Assembly (NCBI GenBank): GCA_022885665.1
Contig: JAGQDJ010000024.1
Location: 1 to 64,000, forward strand
From: Triops longicaudatus
Taxonomy: Eukaryota > Arthropoda > Branchiopoda > Notostraca > Triopsidae
DNA: 64,000 nucleotides
Direction: 5' to 3'
Each line of letters opens with the position of its first letter. Positions within the stretch are counted from its first letter, which is position 1. This document shows, one piece after another, positions 33,984 through 46,280 of the stretch. The notes under the pieces are model-generated. The model saw only the letters and a program-made list of their open reading frames with translations, did no database searches and was not told the origin of the DNA. The position numbers were made by a program, and so were the translations under genes.

Positions 33984-36148
33984 ATGGCTAGTCCTCGCAC
34001 GAGAAGAGTTTTGCAAGAACTTAAGCCAAAAGACGACAATACTGTTAGTCACGAAAGTTATTTCATTTTAAATTAATGTCTTACCTTTTTATTAATTCGC
34101 TGCATTGTATTCTAGCTGTTACTAACTCTCTATACTTTCTCCAGCAATGCTTTGAATGTGGTGCACACAATCCACAATGGGCATCTGTAACTTATGGCAT
34201 ATGGATCTGTCTGGAGTGTTCGGGCAAACACAGAGGCTTAGGAGTTCATTTGTCTTTTGTCAGATCTATAACTATGGACAAGTGGAAGGACACCGAACTG
34301 GCAAAGATGAAAGTAATGTCACTTTATCCTCTGAAGAAAGTTTAACAGTTGTTTTACCATAGGTGGGTGGCAATAGGAATGCTAAAGAATTTTTAGAATC
34401 CCAGGCTGATTGGGATCCATGCACCTCCCTTAGTAACAAGTACAACACGAGGGCTGCAGCTTTGTATAAAGATAAGATCGCTGCGCTAGCGGAAGGACGC
34501 GCTTGGAGCGAAAGCACTGCCCAGATTAATGTCCCAAGCAGAAGTTCTTCCTTCACCGCTCCCATAGAACGTGGTATGATCAAAAGCCCTTCTGCTCCTA
34601 TCAATTTTAGGTAAGATGACACCCACTAAAGGATTAGCTATATCCTTATTTTTAATTTTTTTTTTTTTTGCTTTTCGCAAAACTATAGCCACGGAAACTC
34701 ATATACCTACAGTGATGGTTACCAGAACGACGATGGTTACAAGTCGTCTAGCTCTGTGAACTATAACGACCCCAAAGCCATGTTTTTTGCGGGCAAGATG
34801 CAGGAGAATGCAAGTCGGCCTGAGTAAGATATGTTATATCCTTGCTGAACTGCCGTAAAGTTAATTTATCCTTTAGTCATTTGCCTCCATCCCAAGGTGG
34901 AAGGTACTCTGGTTTTGGTAATACTGTCAAACCGCCACCGCGTAGCCAATCAAACGATATTCTAGATTCCGCCATGTCGTCCTTAGTTTCGGTAATAAAT
35001 ATTAGCGGTTTGAAATCATTATTGATTTAATAAAGACTAATGAATTGGCGACAGGGGTGGTCATTGCTCTCTTCAGGTGCCAGTAAATTAGCAAACAAGG
35101 CTAGCGAAAGTGCTGTTTTAGCCTCACAGAAAGTAGTAGAAATATCGGGAAACGTTACTGAAAAGGTATTAATATCGAGCATGTTACACTTGTCTATGAC
35201 TTGCATGTTGCTTTCGATGTCAGGTCAGAGAAGGCGGACTACTAGACGAAGTGTCATCTACTGTATCTTCTGTAGCAAACAAGGTATGTTCTTTTCATTA
35301 TACTTTGGAGTTGGTCACGTAGCGAACCTTTATTTGCAACTTACAAGTATTATCGGGTAAAATAAGGAGGTAAATACTTTGTCAAGTCTTTTTTAAGAAT
35401 TTAAGTCTTCTATCTGCCTGTATCAGAAGAGAAGGTCGATAGCGTTTTCGATTTTTTTTTATTTATTATTTATTTCTTTTGTCGTCATTGTGAATGTTCG
35501 TTTTATAGATTTGTTCGTGAAATCTCTCGTTCTCTGTGCATTTACAATTACGGTTACGCTTCCATTGATAACTAAAGATTGCCTGCATATTATTTTCACA
35601 CTTGCCTATCGTGGTATATTAATGAAGAGTTTTATGCATTAGGTGGGCGAGTTGAGTCGCAAAGGCTGGCGCGACTTGTCGACCTACAATGCACCCAGGA
35701 CTACTTTAACCAGCGCTGAAGGATGTCCTGGAGAACGATCGAGTTTACTGGATTTCGGAAATGGAAATTCTGGCGGTGCATATTCAATGATAAGCAGTTC
35801 GAGTAGCGGCTCAGTGAATAAGTACAGTGACGACCAAGATCGGAGGTGGGATTCTTCGGCAAACTCGCCCTTTTCCTACAACAGGTGGTCAGTCTGTAGC
35901 ATATATTCATTTGTAGCAGTCACCATTACACATTTACATTTCCAATTTTTAGCGATGACGCCCTGGCAGAGCAACCAGTAAGGCAGAAGAGCAGGGAAAA
36001 GAAGGTGCCTGCTAACCGTAGTGATACTGACTTATTGGAATTCGCTCTGGACGTAAAAACATCCACAGAAAAAGAGAAAAGTCATCGTGGCGCCAATTCC
36101 AAATCAAAAACTTTGGAAGATGATATGTGGGAAAGCCTAAACCAATGA
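33984..36148 (+). CDS. ArfGAP1: ADP-ribosylation factor GTPase-activating protein 1 (444 aa)
   Basis: Stimulates GTP hydrolysis on Arf1 at Golgi membranes and controls COPI coat dynamics. Exons: 33984-34043, 34145-34312, 34363-34610, 34689-34823, 34877-34991, 35055-35165, 35224-35283, 35643-35884, 35953-36148; phases match (1,335 bp). MASPRTRRVLQEL is the usual N-terminus. The zinc finger reads CFEC, 16 residues, CLEC, followed by HRGLGVHLSFVRS with the catalytic Arg. In the middle an ALPS curvature sensor is present (MSSLVSGWSLLSSGASKLA), followed by LLDEVSSTVSSVANKV and SRKGWRDLSTY. The Ser/Gly-rich middle and the C-terminal EDDMWESL match the family. The first donor is non-consensus (GTTAGT) but gives an exact join. 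Convergent with ITPA, 328 bp apart. Confidence 0.95.
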
Positions 36149-36476
36149 TCGCTTATGGGGTACGGTTTGCAGAACTTTGGACTTGCAGTCTGCACGTTTT
36201 GCTTGCTAGCGTGAACGTTCTTCGTTCTTTATTCCTTGAAAATGGGCGCAAAAATTGTGTATTTTTCTAATGTTTTCTGTTAAGTCGGTTAAGATCTTCT
36301 TTTACTTGGGGTACGTGGGGTAGATGTAGACAATCTGTTGGGAAGCTTTGTGTCTATCATTGAAACGTTCTCACAACATTCTTATCAAGGCCGAGGAGAA
36401 ATTGAAAGAAACAACGTTTAAATTCCACGGCAGCGCTTCCATTGTATCTTAAATCTTAAAATACACGTTCCAACCG

Positions 36477-37127
36477 TCAGCATGACAAAAAGTACTCTTT
36501 AAGGGCTAGTAAGGCTTTACTGCGGTGTGAAATAGCGTTTTTGAGGTCAGAATCCATCTCGGCGAACGTTTGCGTGTAGTTATTAGGCTGGAAACAAGGA
36601 TCCCAGCCAAAATTTCGAGGCCCACGCGGTGCGACAATTGTTCCGTCAATCCGGCCACGGAACAACAGAACTTCTTCGCCTGGTCCGGGACAAAATGCGA
36701 ACGTACACAACGCATATGCAGACTTGTCTTCCCACCCTTCTAATAATCGGTGGAGACCTTCCGGTTGAAGCTTCTTTAGAAACCATTTGATATATGGGCC
36801 AGGTAAGCCTTGCAAAGCGTTAAAACAGAGACAAGTATCCTCAACCAGAACCGGGCATTGGACTTGCTCCGACGCTGCTTTACATTTAGACCGCGCGATA
36901 TCCTCGGGTTCACCTTGGTATTCCGGTAAATCTATGTCTTGACTGGTAACCTAGAATATAAATGACTTTAAGTCAAAACGCGCAAACACTTGCAAAATTT
37001 ATATATCCTGACGTTTGCAATAATAACCTACCGGGAACGGAAGAGAGCTTCCGAGAATAGAAACAGCTTCCTCGAGCTTTTTCTTATTTCCAGTCACAAA
37101 TACGAGAGTTTTCAGCCGGTTGGCCAT
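36477..37127 (-). CDS. ITPA: inosine triphosphate pyrophosphatase (189 aa)
   Basis: Hydrolyses ITP, dITP and XTP to monophosphates, removing deaminated purine nucleotides from the cytosolic pool. Exons: 37032-37127 and 36477-36950, phase 0 (570 bp). Family signatures: VFVTGNKKKLEEA at the N-terminus, DIDLPEYQGEPEDIARSK, VLVEDTCLCFNAL with the catalytic acidic pair, LPGPYIKWFL, and near the end FGWDPCF and AEMDSDLKNAISHRSKAL. Length is close to the human enzyme (194 aa). Head-to-head with TOM20: their start codons are 554 bp apart. Confidence 0.96.
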
Positions 37128-37681
37128 TGTTTCTGACAACAGGGAAAAAATAACAAAATATTTTTTAAAAAAATACTTTCACGGCATATACTTAGCAGTC
37201 AGCCAAATAATACCTAATTCTTAACGACGCTACTTTAGAGTGATTCACTTATTTACTACCCACAATGTTGTATGGTTTTTGAAAGGCCTTCTTTCGGTTA
37301 AAGGTTATTTTTTACGACATTTCAGGAATTTTAAAGTAAATTCTAAATACACGGCAATTACGTACACAGAATAGACAGACGACAGGCTCCAGTATTACTA
37401 CGAGTTCGTATCTCATCAATTCCCGCAAATTGCGTGTATTTAGAATTGGCAGTTCATTCTCATTTATCTGCCCATGTGCCATACAGAAATTGTTTACCGG
37501 GTGATTATAAACAGTTTTAGATCAGTAACGCCACCTGTGGTTCTTACTTAAATCTTGGTGTGTTCCATTCCATTCGATCACTCTGGCTTCCTTTCGTGCT
37601 CACTGTGTGCACGGCCAGGTCGGCGCTTTCCTCCAGGAAATATTTTACCATCTAGACGTGTGCTGTTAAATTTTTACCAGC
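37128..37681. promoter_or_regulatory. shared divergent promoter region, ITPA and TOM20
   Basis: The 554 bp between the two start codons must contain both promoters and both 5' leaders. No TATA box is evident, as expected for housekeeping genes. Inferred from gene orientation only. Confidence 0.45.
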
Positions 37682-38197
37682 ATGTCTTTAGCACGTTCAA
37701 CTTGGGGTTTGGTAGCTGGAGTCTGCGGTACCTTGTTTGTAGGTTACTGTATTTACTTTGATCGCAAACGTCGCTCCGACCCTGACTTCAAACGCAAGCT
37801 ACGTGAAAGTAATGTCACGCTTAACTGGCTTCTCATGGCTTAACAATATTGTTTCTTTTTTAGAACGGAAAGCACGCCAAAGTACCGCTGGAGGCTCCTC
37901 ACAGCTCCCCGACTTGAAAGACCAACAAGCTGTGCAGCAGTTTTTCTTGAGAGAAGTGAACTATAGATTGGTTAAATAAGCGGTCATTAAACAAATATCT
38001 GTTTGATTAAGGTCCAACTCGGTGAAGAACTCCTTTCCCAAGGTGAAATTGAAGCCGGTGTCGAGCACATGTGTAATGCAGTAGCCGTGTGTGGACAGCC
38101 ACAACAGCTTCTGCAAGTATTGCAACAAACTATGCCACCTCAAGTGTTCCAACTTGTATTGCAGCGTTTGCCAGCTGCAGGACAGGTACGCCGATAA
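37682..38197 (+). CDS. Tomm20: mitochondrial import receptor subunit TOM20 (134 aa)
   Basis: Outer-membrane receptor that recognises mitochondrial presequences. Exons: 37682-37808, 37864-37955, 38012-38197; phases match (405 bp). An N-terminal membrane anchor (WGLVAGVCGTLFVGYCIYF) is followed by DRKRRSDPDFKRKLRE, the usual charged linker. The receptor domain has LPDLKD, VQQFFL, VQLGEELLSQGEIEAGVEH and CGQPQQLLQVLQQTMPPQVF. I end it at the TAA at 38195-38197, reading through a possible donor at CAG/GTACGC; a short extra C-terminal exon downstream (for example from about 38322) cannot be excluded. Human TOM20 is 145 aa. Confidence 0.93.
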
Positions 38198-40372
38198 AGC
38201 TTTACTGACGTTGTCGGTTTCTCTGGCTTACGCGATCTGGAAAATGGGAAAGTGTTCAGTACTCATTGTGCTGTCGCCATTTAAATTTTTGGTATTTCTA
38301 CATTATAAGTTCCGCAGACTTTTCATTCCCTAGATCTATTAGAATGAAATTTTCGAATTAGTTAACTTTGCTACAATAAAACTGGTTGTAATTAGTAAGA
38401 TTTTTCCCCAAAATATGGAGTTAAATTGCGGCAATGATTACTATTAGAATTAAAGTGTTCCATGTGTTTTAATTTCCCGGCGTCTCTAGTTCTAAAATTA
38501 AACTTAATTTAAATTAGCCTACTTTAACCTAACCTAACTAAACCTATCCTAACTTGTAAATTCACCTGGTTTATAATGGAGTATTATCAGATTTTTCTAT
38601 AAATTTTTGTATAACGACTTGTGTATAATTATGCAGGTTCCCGAGTAGGGCCTCTTAAAAGACCCGCAACGTAGACGCACTTTGTATACTCTGCTGTCGA
38701 CATTTGTATAGGCTTCTGTAGGGTAAAGTTCCTTACTTAGACGAAGTTCCGCGTCAGAAAATTGTTGCTCTCGTAAGGCCATGAAAAATGTACATTTTCA
38801 AACATCAGCTTTGTTTAGAGAACGTGTCTTTTTCAAGATGTTGGCCATTACCTTCTTTACCCAACTAAACGTTTTCCGGTCGACCATAGTTAGATATTCT
38901 GGGGTTAACTTTCTTTAATACTCACTGTGTGCTATAAGTATTTTTTTAAGGCATTAAAGTGCCGTGGTACTTTATGAGTATATATTTTGATTTAGTTAGT
39001 GACTAATTTGTAACAAACAATTATACAAGTATCATGAGAAAATGTAAAATATTACTCATTATGTAATTAACCGTATACATTGATACGCGAATTTTGCGCA
39101 TTGCATGCTAAAGTATGCTTGTCCGTTGGTCGGTAACTAAGATTTTTTTTATATATATTTGAGGGAATATTACCCAAAGTTGATTTAACTTCCTCAGCAC
39201 CTTGCATTGTACCAGGGAATGAATCATAAAAGCAATTTTATCACAAGTTTCCTATAATATGTGTTGGTAAACTTCGATAAGCTTTTTCCGTTAACAATTA
39301 ACTAAAAAGTTGGAAAACTTTAGCCTAGATATTCTGTTAGTAGGTACTGTAAGTTGTAAGTCTTAAAAAATCATACCCGAGACCGCGGAATTGTCGAAAG
39401 CGATTTTTTTTTTTTTTTTTTTTTGCGCGGAACTGTTTTTACTATTAAAGGAAGAGCGATATTCACCCTATTAGCATGTCATCTGAGTGAGTCCATTCAC
39501 TGTTTTTCGTGAGTAATTTTTTTTAAGATATTTTATTTCTGCCTTCCTCAGAAAAGTTACATGTACTTTATTCCGAAAGTTACAGTTGGGTTATAAATGT
39601 TCCCTGTACCTCGTCAGCAGTTTTTTTTTTTTTTGTTACAAGTTGGCAATTAGACGGCATATACTGAACATATTCCTGTTTTTGAATCTGTAATTCAGAA
39701 GGACTTATACTTATGACGCACCTAATATGTGCCAATTGTGTGTAGAACGAACTTAAATTTATGTATTTTCTTTTTTTTTTTTCGTATAGCGCCTCATAGC
39801 CAGCGCTGGTGGTCAGAGCGGATTCGTCATGAGTGAAGAAGATGTTGAATAAATTAGCTCGCCTCATCGCGTCGAAATCAAGTTTTAGAGGAGTTCTGTC
39901 TGCTTTGTGGGAATGTCGTCTCTCTCCCCAGTTCAAAATTCCGATAGTCTTGTCTAGTTTGAAAAAGTTTGCTTTCCTACAGTGTTGAGAGGCAAATAAG
40001 CTGAAGCGAAGTAATACAAACCGTTTTTTTACGTAAAAGAAATCGACCTTCTATTTTTTTTCACCCGCTTTCGCTTTTAAAACTTTTCGGGAACACTTAA
40101 GCCAATCGATTCCCGTAGTGCGATAGATTCCTGCGGCTGTGTTCCGAGCTGTTAACCCAGAGCGAAGGGCGATCGCCACAGTTTCAGGTTCATCTGCCCT
40201 TTTAGTCGAGTGAAGGCCTTCCTTCCAGTCGCCTGGACGAAGAACAAGTGCTCACTTCAAGTCTTCCTTCAGGTCCCCAATTCCGTCCTTCAGTCAACTC
40301 GAATATGTGCATATAAATTTCCAGTGACAATACAGTTACTGTGAAATCGGTTACTGTGAACATAAAAGAAAA
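38198..40372. other. intergenic region
   Basis: AT-rich with long T tracts (about 39405-39424). Open frames on the minus strand at 38597-38782 and 39580-39936 have no recognisable domain or partner exons. Confidence 0.45.
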
Positions 40373-43300
40373 ATGCGTACGCAGGCCGTGATTGTGTGTC
40401 TGTTCTATGTAGCCTTCAGAATTCAACCGTACGCTGCAATTCGAATTGTAAGTAGTCCCTTACGTGTTGTATGTTTTACACAACTACCTGAACTGTAACG
40501 GAAAGAAGTACCAAAAGTCTCACATTATTGTGTGTTTACTTTTGGAGCATATTACCGTAATGACTGTCAGGACAGGTATTTTCGTTATTATATAGCTTGT
40601 GGAGTCAAAGGGTGGGATTGATAGTCTCTTTATAGGCAACGTTAAAAGTTTTTCACCATGTAAGACTCAAGGATGCCGTAAATAAGTTTCCTTAGACTGA
40701 ACCGCTGTCTTTTGTAGTAAGCGATAACATCTGCCACCTCAAGAGCATATAAAACTACGTTTCCTTCCCTGAAAGTCAGAGTTCAATTTGCGAGCACACG
40801 TCTCTTTTTTTTCCCTTGTTTTATCTTTTCTTCCAAGTCACAGACTCTGAGCAACAAGTTTATTAGTAGCCTGGTACACGTATTTTACCTCCGAACTGAG
40901 CTACATTTTCCGAAAAGGGTGCTTTAGTACACCTTATGGCTCCGGTCGGAAGGGAAAAAAAAAGATGCTGGAGATTTCTGTGCAGGATTATTGGACTGGA
41001 TAGAGGTAACTATTGCTTCCTGCCTTGTCTGTCACGTTTCGGAATTTGGAAGGTTCCGTGCGCAGCGGGAAACAGACCTCCGTCTCGCAACTGGAGGGTA
41101 GCACTCTTTAACCCACCTCCACACCCTCAAATAAATATCACAAAACCAAAAGGGACATCGTAAACCTTTATTTTCTCTCAAGTCGTTTTATTACAAAATT
41201 CAGCTGCAGTTGTTGTGTACTAAGTCGGTGTCACTCAAATAAACCGAAAACTTGGCCTCAAACCTTCCTGAGCCTTATTTAACGAATTTATAGACTTAAC
41301 GGATTTTAGACAGGTAGCGTTACAGTGCTTGCAATTATTGTCTTTCTAGTACAAAATTCAGTACCGAGATTAGTATTAAGCAAATATGAATGGTTAACTC
41401 ACAATGGAGTAGACGTTGCTATTCTAACGTTAATTGTGAGTTCCACTTAACCAGGAGGTATGTGAGGATAATGCGGATTTTATCGCTTATTTTTACAATT
41501 GACTCCCCCACTACAGCAGATTGGAGAATTTCCAAGAAAGAGGTAACGGCGAAGTAACTCTCTCTGGCGCACAATGGCCAGCGAGATTTCTCTGAGCTTG
41601 ACTTAAACACGTATAATGACGAAAAGAAATAAGGGATAACGTCTTGGCGGCGAACTTGAGCTAACTTCAGTGGCGAGAAGAATAGGCAGGCAGGGGGATT
41701 TTCCTTTGGTACTTATTTTAGTACCCTCTGCTTGCGGTCGTTTCTGAAGAATACAAAAGACGTCAGGGAATAGGATTTGTGCTGTCACTTTAACACCCAT
41801 CGAATAGACTCGAGTCTCACTACAAAAGCTGTTGCACTGGAATAATTCGAAAATTGGGGGAAATGTGGGGGACAAACCTTGAACTACCGCTTATTTTCAA
41901 GTCAAACACAAACTCTGGGTGGCTGAACTTCTCATCCGTCAAAGGTTAGCCCCCCTACTTCGTTCACCCAGCATCACCCTGAGTTGAGAATCCCAAATAT
42001 TTCTTGAGTCGACAATTCCAGAACGCTTTGCTTTTACCTTTGCTGACCACTGAACAGTATGATGCTTAAAGGAAAAAGAAAAAATTAAAGATTTCTGTGC
42101 TGTATTTTAAACTACGATATGTCTCAAACCTCCAGCAAAGCAATTTATGGTCAAATATTATGCCCAAAAACGGCCTGTGCTCTGCAGAGATATCCATGTT
42201 TGATAGTCTTCGGACCGAATACCACCAAAGCCGACTTAGCGGCCAATGACTAGCAAATACTCGTGAAATCTGAGAAAAATAAGTGCAGTTAATCTCAAAC
42301 TAAGATTCTGGAAATTCAGACAAGAACCAAATGTGTTTCACGAGCATCGCATGGAAGGGTGCTCACTTTTAACATAACAAATTTTTCTCGTTTATTTTAT
42401 TATTATCCATTACCACGCATATGGCACATAGGCATAGAAAACTACAAAGACCTCTCGTTTGCTTGCCTTTTTATTGTTTTATTATCCTTATCTACGTATT
42501 TTTTTACTCCACTTATTTAAATGAGGTTGCAAATTATCCCAGCAATTGTTGTTTTAGAGCGAAAGGAAGCCGGAAGTGTTGGGTCCCGTGACTTTCAAGT
42601 TCGACAACGATTCGAGCCTACCTTTCAACTATGCATCCGGTAGCTTTCAGCAAGATCCGCTTACGAACGGAGTTAGTAGTATTCATCATCCTCCATTAAA
42701 CAAGAAGAACCCCAACCGTACTCACAAACACTCTCCTCCTTTATCTTCGACGATCAACAAACTCCCCAAGGAATCTAAGAAGCATAAGAAGAAGGCAGAG
42801 AGTCGAACCAAGCTCCGCACGTCCTCTGATCAAAGTAGCGTAAACGCTACAACCTCCCACCGTAATAAAAATAAAAAGCACAAGGAGCACTCCAAAGCAT
42901 GCACCGACGATAAACACCATTCACACAGCACCCAAAGAATGCACTCAGAACCAATTTCGTTGCAGATTAACGTTCAAATTGAGCTATCGCGTTCGCCGTC
43001 TAGTTCAACAGTAGCTTTCCAACGCCCAAACAAACGGAGCAGAGCTCGGCGTAAGTCATTAGGAAAACATGGCTGGGTACATGGAACGACTATCGCGGCT
43101 GATACCGAACATACTCATTTAAAATTTCAGCCTTTAAAAATTGATCCCTCCAAATCAAAAAATCCCTTACGGGATACTACATCGTTCATACATCTATATT
43201 TACCAGTATCCTTATTAAATCAGGCACGAGCACATCCATCGCGTAATAAAAATCGAGACGCTGTTTTGCTCGATAGCGATACTGCAAGCACCACGGCTAT

Positions 43301-44958
43301 GACTACAAGTACCCCCCGAACTCGAACTAAATCTCCCTCCACCCCGAGCACAGTGGGTGCTCGCACCCATGCTAGTACGGAATTTCCTCGTTTTAACAAC
43401 AAGCTTTTAAACAAACATTCTTATGCAAAAACACAAGCCCCAACCGCTAGAAATGGAACAAGTGAATTATTTCGTTGCAAAAAACAACCGAATTCATGGA
43501 TGGCCGCTTCACAAGCTCAAGTTGATGAACTTCAGCGCTTATTCACAGCACTTGATGAAGTGGACACCCGAGCTTGGAGTACGTGGTTTCAATGTGCCTT
43601 CTGTCTTTCTACGGTAAGTACTAAATGTATACATTAAACACCCCTCACACCACACACATGACTAGGGTAAACATTTAATATTTGCAAATTTGTAGGACAC
43701 TGTTCAAGTTAAGTAAACGTGAATGTGCACAGTATTTTCTTAAGCTTTGCCCTCCTGCATTCTCTTGACAGGATTTGCTTTATATGTCGAAAATCCGACA
43801 ATTCTAGAAACATACGGACGCTTATTTCGAGAAGCTACGGATAGTACTACAGGTTGGATGGCGACTGGGATTATTAAAGTAAAAAGAAAATTATTTTTAA
43901 AAAATCCGTCACACGTATTAGTGAATTACAGTGTAATAAATATTTAAAAAATCAGTAGTTTATTGAAAAAAAAAACCTGAAAATTCAACAATCGCGATTT
44001 TTAGCATCAGCTTTTCAATAATTACGCTATGTTCGAGGACGCTGGATTATCTTGTCAAAACTTGCATCACTTGTCAGCCGTTTGCAAAGCGGTTGCTCCT
44101 GTGCAGTCAGGAATGTCAAAGTACTCAAAAGCGTGCTTCTAATTATGTATCGTGATGTTGTATACCAGGAAAATGAGGCTTTACCAGCGGAAGTTGGCCT
44201 TAAAATGGTTCAGAATGCCAAGCTGTCGAACGATGTCAGAACTGTTACCCGAAATTTAGGTATAATTTCAATTAACAGGAGAAGAAGCTAAACCGATTTG
44301 TGTTTATACGGAAAGACTCAGATTCGTGTGGACGATGGTTAGAATGCGAGCGCTCTGCAGAGCCCATTATTACTCGAATTTTTTCTCAACTACCCTCGTG
44401 CCCTTGTATGTATCCTTCGCAAGTGGTTTATAAGGATCGGATCTATGATTCTCGTCACCGTCGCCATTTTCGATGGAGAGATGTAAATTTAGAAACCGAA
44501 CGTTTAGACGTGTACCGCCCTGGTGCTGCCTACTGCATTCGATCACTAACGCCCATTGACAAAGCCGGACTGGCTGCGCAACAATGTTGCTATGATCAGT
44601 ATTTAGTCTCCGATGCTTTGGTAAATCGAAACTAAAATGCTATTTTGTAGATTGCGGAAGCTTCTGACTCGCGGCTGGGGAGCTGGCACCCCTAGTCTTG
44701 TGTCCATAGACGTTTCCAAGCCTTTACATTATGCAATAGACCGAAAACCCTGGCTTGCTTGTAAAGGAGACTTCACCAAGTAATTATTCTTCCCTTTACC
44801 TCTCTTCACGCACTCCGGTAACGTATCCATGGTAATCTGAACTCGTACAATTTTATAGGTTTCATTTACAACGCACGCCAAGTAATCATTTGAACTGCAG
44901 CGCCAATCCCACCGATGAAGTATTTCAGCAACAAGTATTATTAGCGACTAACTATTAG
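40373..44958 (+). CDS. isthmin-like secreted protein, TSR plus AMOP (582 aa)
   Basis: Secreted protein of the isthmin family. Exons: 40373-40447, 42558-43613, 44078-44146, 44279-44598, 44651-44779, 44859-44958; phases match (1,749 bp). Exon 1 encodes a signal peptide (MRTQAVIVCLFYVAF). Exon 2 encodes about 340 residues rich in Ser, Thr, Lys and His with basic runs (KKHKKKAE, NKNKKHKEH), probably disordered. The thrombospondin type 1 repeat spans the exon 2/3 junction: WSTWFQCAFC, then KRLLLCSQEC. The AMOP domain is clear: GRWLECE, LPSCPCMYPSQV, HFRWRDVNLETERLDVYRPG, AYCIRSL, AAQQCCYDQ, LLTRGWGAGTPSL, PWLACKGDF, LNCSANPTDE. Vertebrate isthmins act as extracellular signalling factors; the role here is inferred. 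An AATAAA lies at 45057-45062, 99 bp after the stop. Intron 1 is 2,110 bp. Confidence 0.92.
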
Positions 44959-45056
44959 AAGAATACGATAGGGGGTTAAACTGTTAATTAACCTGCGTCA
45001 GTCCAAGATTGTACAGTGAAACATTCACATTGTTCATAACGGTCTAGGGTGAGCCC

Positions 45057-45062
45057 AATAAA
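45057..45062 (+). terminator. polyadenylation signal of the isthmin gene
   Basis: Canonical AATAAA 99 bp downstream of the isthmin stop codon. Confidence 0.55.
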
Positions 45063-45687
45063 GTAGTTTCCGACAGGAACCGTAACGGTTATGGCATGTG
45101 AGGCTCTTGTGGTCCGAACTTTGTGAACAATTTTGTAAATACAGCTGGAGTTTTAATATAGCTTGAGAAAAGAAATTTATTAAAGTTAGGAAGTGCATCA
45201 CGTTTTATTAAAGAATATAAAAACAAGTCTGAGATTCAAAACAATTTCGTGCCAAATTTTGGGTTTGCTATTTCCATGTGCCATTACTTCTTATAAGAGT
45301 CTCGAGCGCGTTGATCGGGAAAATGCAGGGTAGTGCATTTTGACTCGAAAAGCAGTATTCACGGAAAAAGACATTATAATATGTTGTGTTTAACGTTAAA
45401 ATCGTGTGACAAGTGTGAAGGTAATTTATCGTGTTACTATTGTTCATTGCGAAAACTGAGGTACTGGCACCATTGATTTTGATTTGTGAAAAAAATACTG
45501 CTTTCATATGTAAATTGCTAAACGTACAAACTTAGCGGGGATATCTATTTTCTGTTGTCTTTAATAGACTGCTGCTGTGAAAAGATGACAATTGTACGTG
45601 TTGACACCAGAAATACAGTAACATCAACCAACGAGTGACGTATCGTTTCTATTGCGCAGTGATACCACTGCAAATCCCCAAAAACTA

Positions 45688-45813
45688 CCCCCGAGCAGGG
45701 GTGCAGTGAATGGCACCCCCCCCCCCCCGAAAGAAAAAGTCCCCCTCCCCCCGAAAAAAAAAACACGGGCCTCCACCCCCGAAAAAAATTCCTGGCTGCG
45801 CCCTGCCCCCGAG
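45688..45813. mobile_element. hAT-type MITE with 8-bp target site duplication (C-rich)
   Basis: A 110-bp element at 45696-45805 is flanked by perfect 8-bp direct repeats CCCCCGAG (45688-45695 and 45806-45813). Its left end is CAGGGGTGCAG and its right end read in reverse is CAGGGCGCAGCCAGG. The interior consists of C homopolymer runs alternating with A runs. It shares the CAG-start and the 8-bp duplication of the MITE at 3198-3365 but is a different sequence family. A C-rich duplication next to C runs lowers certainty a little. Confidence 0.72.
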
Positions 45814-46280
45814 TACATCATATGTATGCCTTTTTTTGTTCCGTTCTATATATTTATTTTAAGCTCAACGTACACTTATTGGTTATGAATTCTTATTGCA
45901 ATGTAGGTTCATTTATTACAGCATTTATTCGCCTATTGCAGCAAGAAGACTAATCTGTAGTTTATTGGAAATTTAAGCAGCATCACATAAATACTTGCCG
46001 ACGAATAATTACACGACGAAAAAGTACACTACGCGATTTTCTTGTACGCAATGGAACTTTTATTCTCAGCACATGAACAAAATGTAAAACGGATTCATTT
46101 GCTTTGGAATCCAAAATGAATCCGAGGGAGAAGCACAAAAGACAGGCGATAAGTAAGGTATCAAAGTAACTTACGGGGACAGCTGGGGAGCGTTAGCAAA
46201 ACATATTAATGGGCGCGTTAAATGAAGTCGTCCAACTCCAGTGTAAGTCCGTGACGAAAAGGCTGTCGTCTCCTCGAAAT

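Larger units (their letters stand above)
44959..46280. other. intergenic region
   Basis: Holds the isthmin polyadenylation signal (45057-45062) and one hAT-type MITE (45696-45805). No exon recognised. Confidence 0.5.

Noticed and set aside
38597..38782. Minus-strand frame starting MALREQQFSDAELRLS with a possible donor
   Set aside because: Looks faintly exon-like but I could find no second exon or family match nearby.
39580..39936. Minus-strand frame with LNWGERRHSHKADRTP
   Set aside because: No ATG at its start, T-tract encoded Lys runs, no family recognised.
43772..43878. Candidate isthmin exon reading FALYVENPTILETYG
   Set aside because: Its phases do not fit either neighbour and it breaks the TSR; the 44078-44146 exon fits exactly.
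44147..44278. Two apparent introns of about 20 bp in the isthmin gene
   Set aside because: A single 132-bp intron gives correct phases on both sides; introns near 20 bp are implausible in animals.
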